From positions 1-15,547 of the forward strand of contig DASQBT010000032.1 in NCBI GenBank assembly GCA_035635075.1: a DNA stretch of 15,547 nucleotides, read 5' to 3'. Made by a program: the position numbers and the translations under genes. Source of the stretch: DASQBT01 sp035635075. Its GTDB lineage: Bacteria; Pseudomonadota; Gammaproteobacteria; Burkholderiales; Thiobacillaceae. Under the pieces are notes generated by a model, which did no database searches, had not been told where the DNA came from, and saw nothing but the letters and a program-made list of their open reading frames with translations. Positions 13,823 through 15,547 of this stretch are shown here, in pieces (positions within the stretch are counted from its first letter, which is position 1; each line of letters starts with the position of its first letter).

Positions 13823-14251
13823 TTACACCTCTGCATCCACGCCCATGGAGCGGGCGGAGCCGGCTATGGTGCGCACGGCTGCATCCATGTCAGCTGCCGT
13901 CAGATCCGGCATCTTCATTTTGGCTATTTCCTCCAGCTGGGCGCGGGAGATCTTGCCCACCTTATCCGTGTGGGGCTTGGCCGAACCCTTGTCCAGTTTG
14001 ATGGCTTTCTTGATCAGCACGGTTGCGGGCGGCGTCTTCATCACGAAGGTGAAGCTCTTGTCCGCAAAAGCGGTGATCACCACCGGCACGGGCAGGCCCG
14101 GCTCCATGCCCTGCGTCTTGGCATTGAACGACTTGCAGAACTCCATGATGTTCAGGCCACGCTGACCGAGCGCCGGACCGATCGGCGGCGAAGGATTGGC
14201 CTTCCCCGCCGGCACTTGCAGCTTGATATAGCCGACTACTTTCTTTGCCAT
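13823..14251 (-). CDS. rplK: 50S ribosomal protein L11
   Basis: L11 binds the GTPase-associated centre of 23S rRNA and is needed for RelA-dependent stringent signalling. The product has 142 residues, identical to the E. coli length. The N-terminal domain contains GKANPSPPIGPALGQRGLNI, including the proline-rich switch region associated with thiopeptide binding. The C-terminal rRNA-binding domain ends RTIAGSARSMGVDAEV. ATG at 14249-14251 is preceded by AGGAG. It is followed by rplA after 2 nt. The 92-nt leader after nusG contains a small hairpin that might be an L1 control site. Confidence 0.98.
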   Translation of the reverse strand: MAKKVVGYIKLQVPAGKANPSPPIGPALGQRGLNIMEFCKSFNAKTQGMEPGLPVPVVITAFADKSFTFVMKTPPATVLIKKAIKLDKGSAKPHTDKVGKISRAQLEEIAKMKMPDLTAADMDAAVRTIAGSARSMGVDAEV

Positions 14252-14343
14252 GATGGCTCCTGTTTAAGTGAGTGCCAACGCGCGTTCGGCCCTGCCTATT
14301 TGCGCTCCTCGTTTACCGGCCCGTCCCGCGGGTAGACCGTTTG
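14252..14343 (-). promoter_or_regulatory. nusG-rplK spacer, possible L1 control leader
   Basis: This 92-nt gap contains a small hairpin at 14274-14290 (GCC, bulged G, AA, loop CGCG, TTGGC) shortly before the rplK Shine-Dalgarno. In E. coli L1 represses this operon by binding the L11 leader, so the position is suggestive. I do not recognise the specific L1 recognition motif, a clear promoter, or a strong terminator here. Confidence 0.25.
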
Positions 14344-14877
14344 TCAGGCCTTCTCGACCTGACCGAAATCCAGTTCAACCGGTGTGGCGCGGCCAAAAAT
14401 CGTCACCGACACCCGCAGCTTGTTCTTGTCGTAGTTCACCTCCTCCACATTGCCGTGAAAGTCGTTGAACGGACCATCGATCACGCGCACCGCCTGGCCA
14501 ACCTCGAACAATACCTTGGGCTTGGGTTTCTCCACGCCTTCGCGCATCTGATCCATGATCGCCTGGACTTCCTTTTCGGAAATCGGCGTCGGCTTCATGG
14601 CGCTGCCGCCGACGAAGCCGGTGACTTTCGGCGTGCTTTTCACCAGATGCCAGGTGTCATCGGCCATGTCCATCTGCACCAGGACATAGCCGGGAAAAAA
14701 CTTGCGCTCGGACACGGCCTTCTGTCCGCCCTTCATTTCCACCACCTCTTCCACAGGCACGAGAATTTCACCGAAACGGTCTTTCATGCCATCGCGCTCG
14801 ATGCGCTCCTTAAGAGCACGCGCAACGCTTTTCTCGAAACCTGAATAGGCATGGACGACGTACCAGCGCATCGTCAT
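14344..14877 (-). CDS. nusG: Transcription termination/antitermination protein NusG
   Basis: NusG binds the RNA polymerase clamp, suppresses pausing, assists Rho, and can link polymerase to the ribosome through S10. From the ATG at 14875-14877 the product has 177 residues (E. coli 181) and begins MTMRWYVVHAYSGFEKSV. The NGN domain covers about residues 1-115 and includes FFPGYVLVQMDM. The KOW domain covers about 122-177 (VGQAVRVIDGPFNDFHGNV). A longer frame starts at 14913 but overlaps secE by 34 nt and adds a non-homologous N-terminus. The chosen start follows the secE stop by 2 nt and has a GGCGGGG-type ribosome binding site 8 nt upstream. ATG at 14869-14871 (MRWYVV) is the only other sensible start. 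Confidence 0.97.
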   Translation of the reverse strand: MTMRWYVVHAYSGFEKSVARALKERIERDGMKDRFGEILVPVEEVVEMKGGQKAVSERKFFPGYVLVQMDMADDTWHLVKSTPKVTGFVGGSAMKPTPISEKEVQAIMDQMREGVEKPKPKVLFEVGQAVRVIDGPFNDFHGNVEEVNYDKNKLRVSVTIFGRATPVELDFGQVEKA

Positions 14878-14879
14878 GT

Positions 14880-15224
14880 TCAACCCCGCCCCATGGCCAT
14901 TTTCATTACCCACCCCAGACCGGAATCAACCAGCCACATAAATATCGCCATGGCCAGCACGAAGGCCATCACCACTCCGGTGGATTGCAGGGTCTCCTTG
15001 CGTGTAGGCCAAACTACCTTGCCTGCCTCAACCCAGGACTCCCGGGCAAACCCGGCGAACAGTTGTCCAGGAACGGTAAAGCGCGCCATTGCCACGCCCG
15101 CGATAAGTCCGCCCAGCACGGACAATACCCGCACAATCATGGGGTAATCGGTCAGCAGATAGAAACCCGCAAGACCTGCCACCACGAAAAGTACTGCCAA
15201 CAGCAGCTTTATTTTGTCCATCAT
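14880..15224 (-). CDS. secE: Preprotein translocase subunit SecE
   Basis: SecE is the essential inner-membrane clamp of the SecYEG protein-export channel. The product has 114 residues and three hydrophobic segments at about 5-25, 30-47 and 84-107, the three-helix proteobacterial form. Between the second and third is the conserved amphipathic and hinge motif KVVWPTRKETLQ. Two ATGs are adjacent (15222-15224 and 15219-15221). Only a GGGA abuts the first, so either could be used and the true start is uncertain by one codon. The gene follows tRNA-Trp by 32 nt and is almost contiguous with nusG, the usual secE-nusG pair. Confidence 0.95.
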   Translation of the reverse strand: MMDKIKLLLAVLFVVAGLAGFYLLTDYPMIVRVLSVLGGLIAGVAMARFTVPGQLFAGFARESWVEAGKVVWPTRKETLQSTGVVMAFVLAMAIFMWLVDSGLGWVMKMAMGRG

Positions 15225-15256
15225 TCCCGGTCAACCCGGTTTATCCATTCCAAATC

Positions 15257-15332
15257 TGGCAGGCCAGGAGGGAATCGAACCCCCAACCTTCGGTTTTGGA
15301 GACCGACGCTCTGCCAATTGAGCTACTGGCCT
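15257..15332 (-). tRNA. tRNA-Trp (anticodon CCA)
   Basis: The 76-nt cloverleaf folds cleanly. The acceptor arms are AGGCCAG and CTGGCCT, followed by discriminator G and an encoded CCA tail (15257-15259). The D arm is GCTC...GAGC. The anticodon arm is TCGGT-CTCCAAA-ACCGA with CCA at 15297-15299. The variable loop is AGGTT and the T arm is GGGGG-TTCGATT-CCCTC with one G-U pair. It lies between tuf and secE, the known position in betaproteobacteria, and is probably processed from a tuf-trnW-secE-nusG transcript. No strong terminator separates it from either neighbour. Confidence 0.97.
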
Positions 15333-15364
15333 GTATTCCGTGTGGCGTAAGGACCCGGTGTGAA

Positions 15365-15388
15365 TTGTGGGCTTGAATCAACCCACAA
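15365..15388 (-). other. Hairpin in tuf-tRNA-Trp spacer
   Basis: The 79-nt spacer between the tuf stop and the tRNA contains TTGTGGG / CCCACAA (15382-15388 with 15365-15371) around a 10-nt loop. On the transcript it is followed by TTCACACC, with no U-run, so it is unlikely to be an efficient intrinsic terminator. It may instead protect the tuf mRNA 3' end after tRNA processing. Confidence 0.35.
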
Positions 15389-15411
15389 GCCTCATCCTCA
15401 ACTCCAAATCT

Positions 15412-15547
15412 TTACTCAATCACTTTCGCCACCACGCCGGCGCCGACGGTGCGGCCGCCTTCGCGGATCGCAAAGCGCAGGCCTTCTTCCATGGCAATCG
15501 GCGCAATCAGGGCAACGGTAATGCTGATGTTGTCGCCCGGCATCACC
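15412..15547 (-). CDS. tuf: Elongation factor Tu, C-terminal part (enters from right edge)
   Basis: The last 44 full codons and TAA stop (15412-15414) of a second tuf gene are present. They encode VMPGDNISITVALIAPIAME and end GGRTVGAGVVAKVIE, the EF-Tu domain III terminus. This copy lies upstream of tRNA-Trp-secE-nusG, the position of tufB in other proteobacteria. The gene body and promoter are outside the window. The 15333-15411 spacer that follows carries only a weak hairpin. Confidence 0.96.
   Translation of the reverse strand, partial: VMPGDNISITVALIAPIAMEEGLRFAIREGGRTVGAGVVAKVIE

Noticed and set aside
14310..14345. Terminator after nusG
   Set aside because: The CCCGCGGG palindrome and nearby GC-rich bases do not form a convincing stem followed by a T-run, so I do not call a terminator between nusG and rplK.
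14878..14913. Longer NusG start overlapping secE
   Set aside because: It adds 12 residues absent from the family. The ATG at 14877 has the proper MTMRWYVVHAYSG start and its own ribosome binding site.

Overview
This window is the combined rif-str ribosomal and RNA polymerase gene cluster of a proteobacterium. Gene order, the tRNA-Trp between tuf and secE, and protein lengths and N-termini (RpoB 1357 aa, RpoC 1398 aa, EF-G 697 aa) point to a betaproteobacterium. A Nitrosomonadales- or Rhodocyclales-like lineage is an inference from overall protein look only. Every gene is on the minus strand, so transcription runs from high to low coordinates. The DNA is GC-rich and nearly all of it is coding.

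Layout in the direction of transcription: the 3' end of one tuf gene (EF-Tu) enters at the right edge. It is followed by tRNA-Trp(CCA), secE, nusG, rplK (L11), rplA (L1), a 362-bp non-coding gap, rplJ (L10), rplL (L7/L12), a 247-bp non-coding gap, rpoB and rpoC. The str group then follows: rpsL (S12), rpsG (S7), fusA (EF-G) and the 5' end of a second tuf gene that runs off the left edge. Two partial tuf genes therefore bracket the cluster, and the window supplies translation elongation, a translocon subunit, a transcription elongation factor, ribosomal proteins and core RNA polymerase from one contiguous block.

The coding content is standard and intact, and I see no mobile element, CRISPR array, defence system or foreign cargo. 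The three longer non-coding gaps hold the most notable content. (1) Between rpoC and rpsL lies a near-consensus sigma-70 promoter whose -35 box contains the rpoC stop codon. It is followed by a leader with a small hairpin, a competing pairing and a GNRA-capped intrinsic terminator just ahead of rpsL, which is the geometry of a transcription attenuator. (2) Between rplL and rpoB is a long three-part hairpin, with an upstream hairpin competing for part of it, and a 43-codon reading frame whose stop overlaps the rpoB Shine-Dalgarno. (3) Between rplA and rplJ are three arrays of a 7-nt repeat in inverted orientations that can form mutually exclusive long RNA stems, followed by the probable L10 autoregulatory leader.

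Several starts deserve attention: rplJ begins with TTG behind a perfect Shine-Dalgarno, fusA begins with GTG, and rpsL and nusG begin downstream of the longest possible reading frame.
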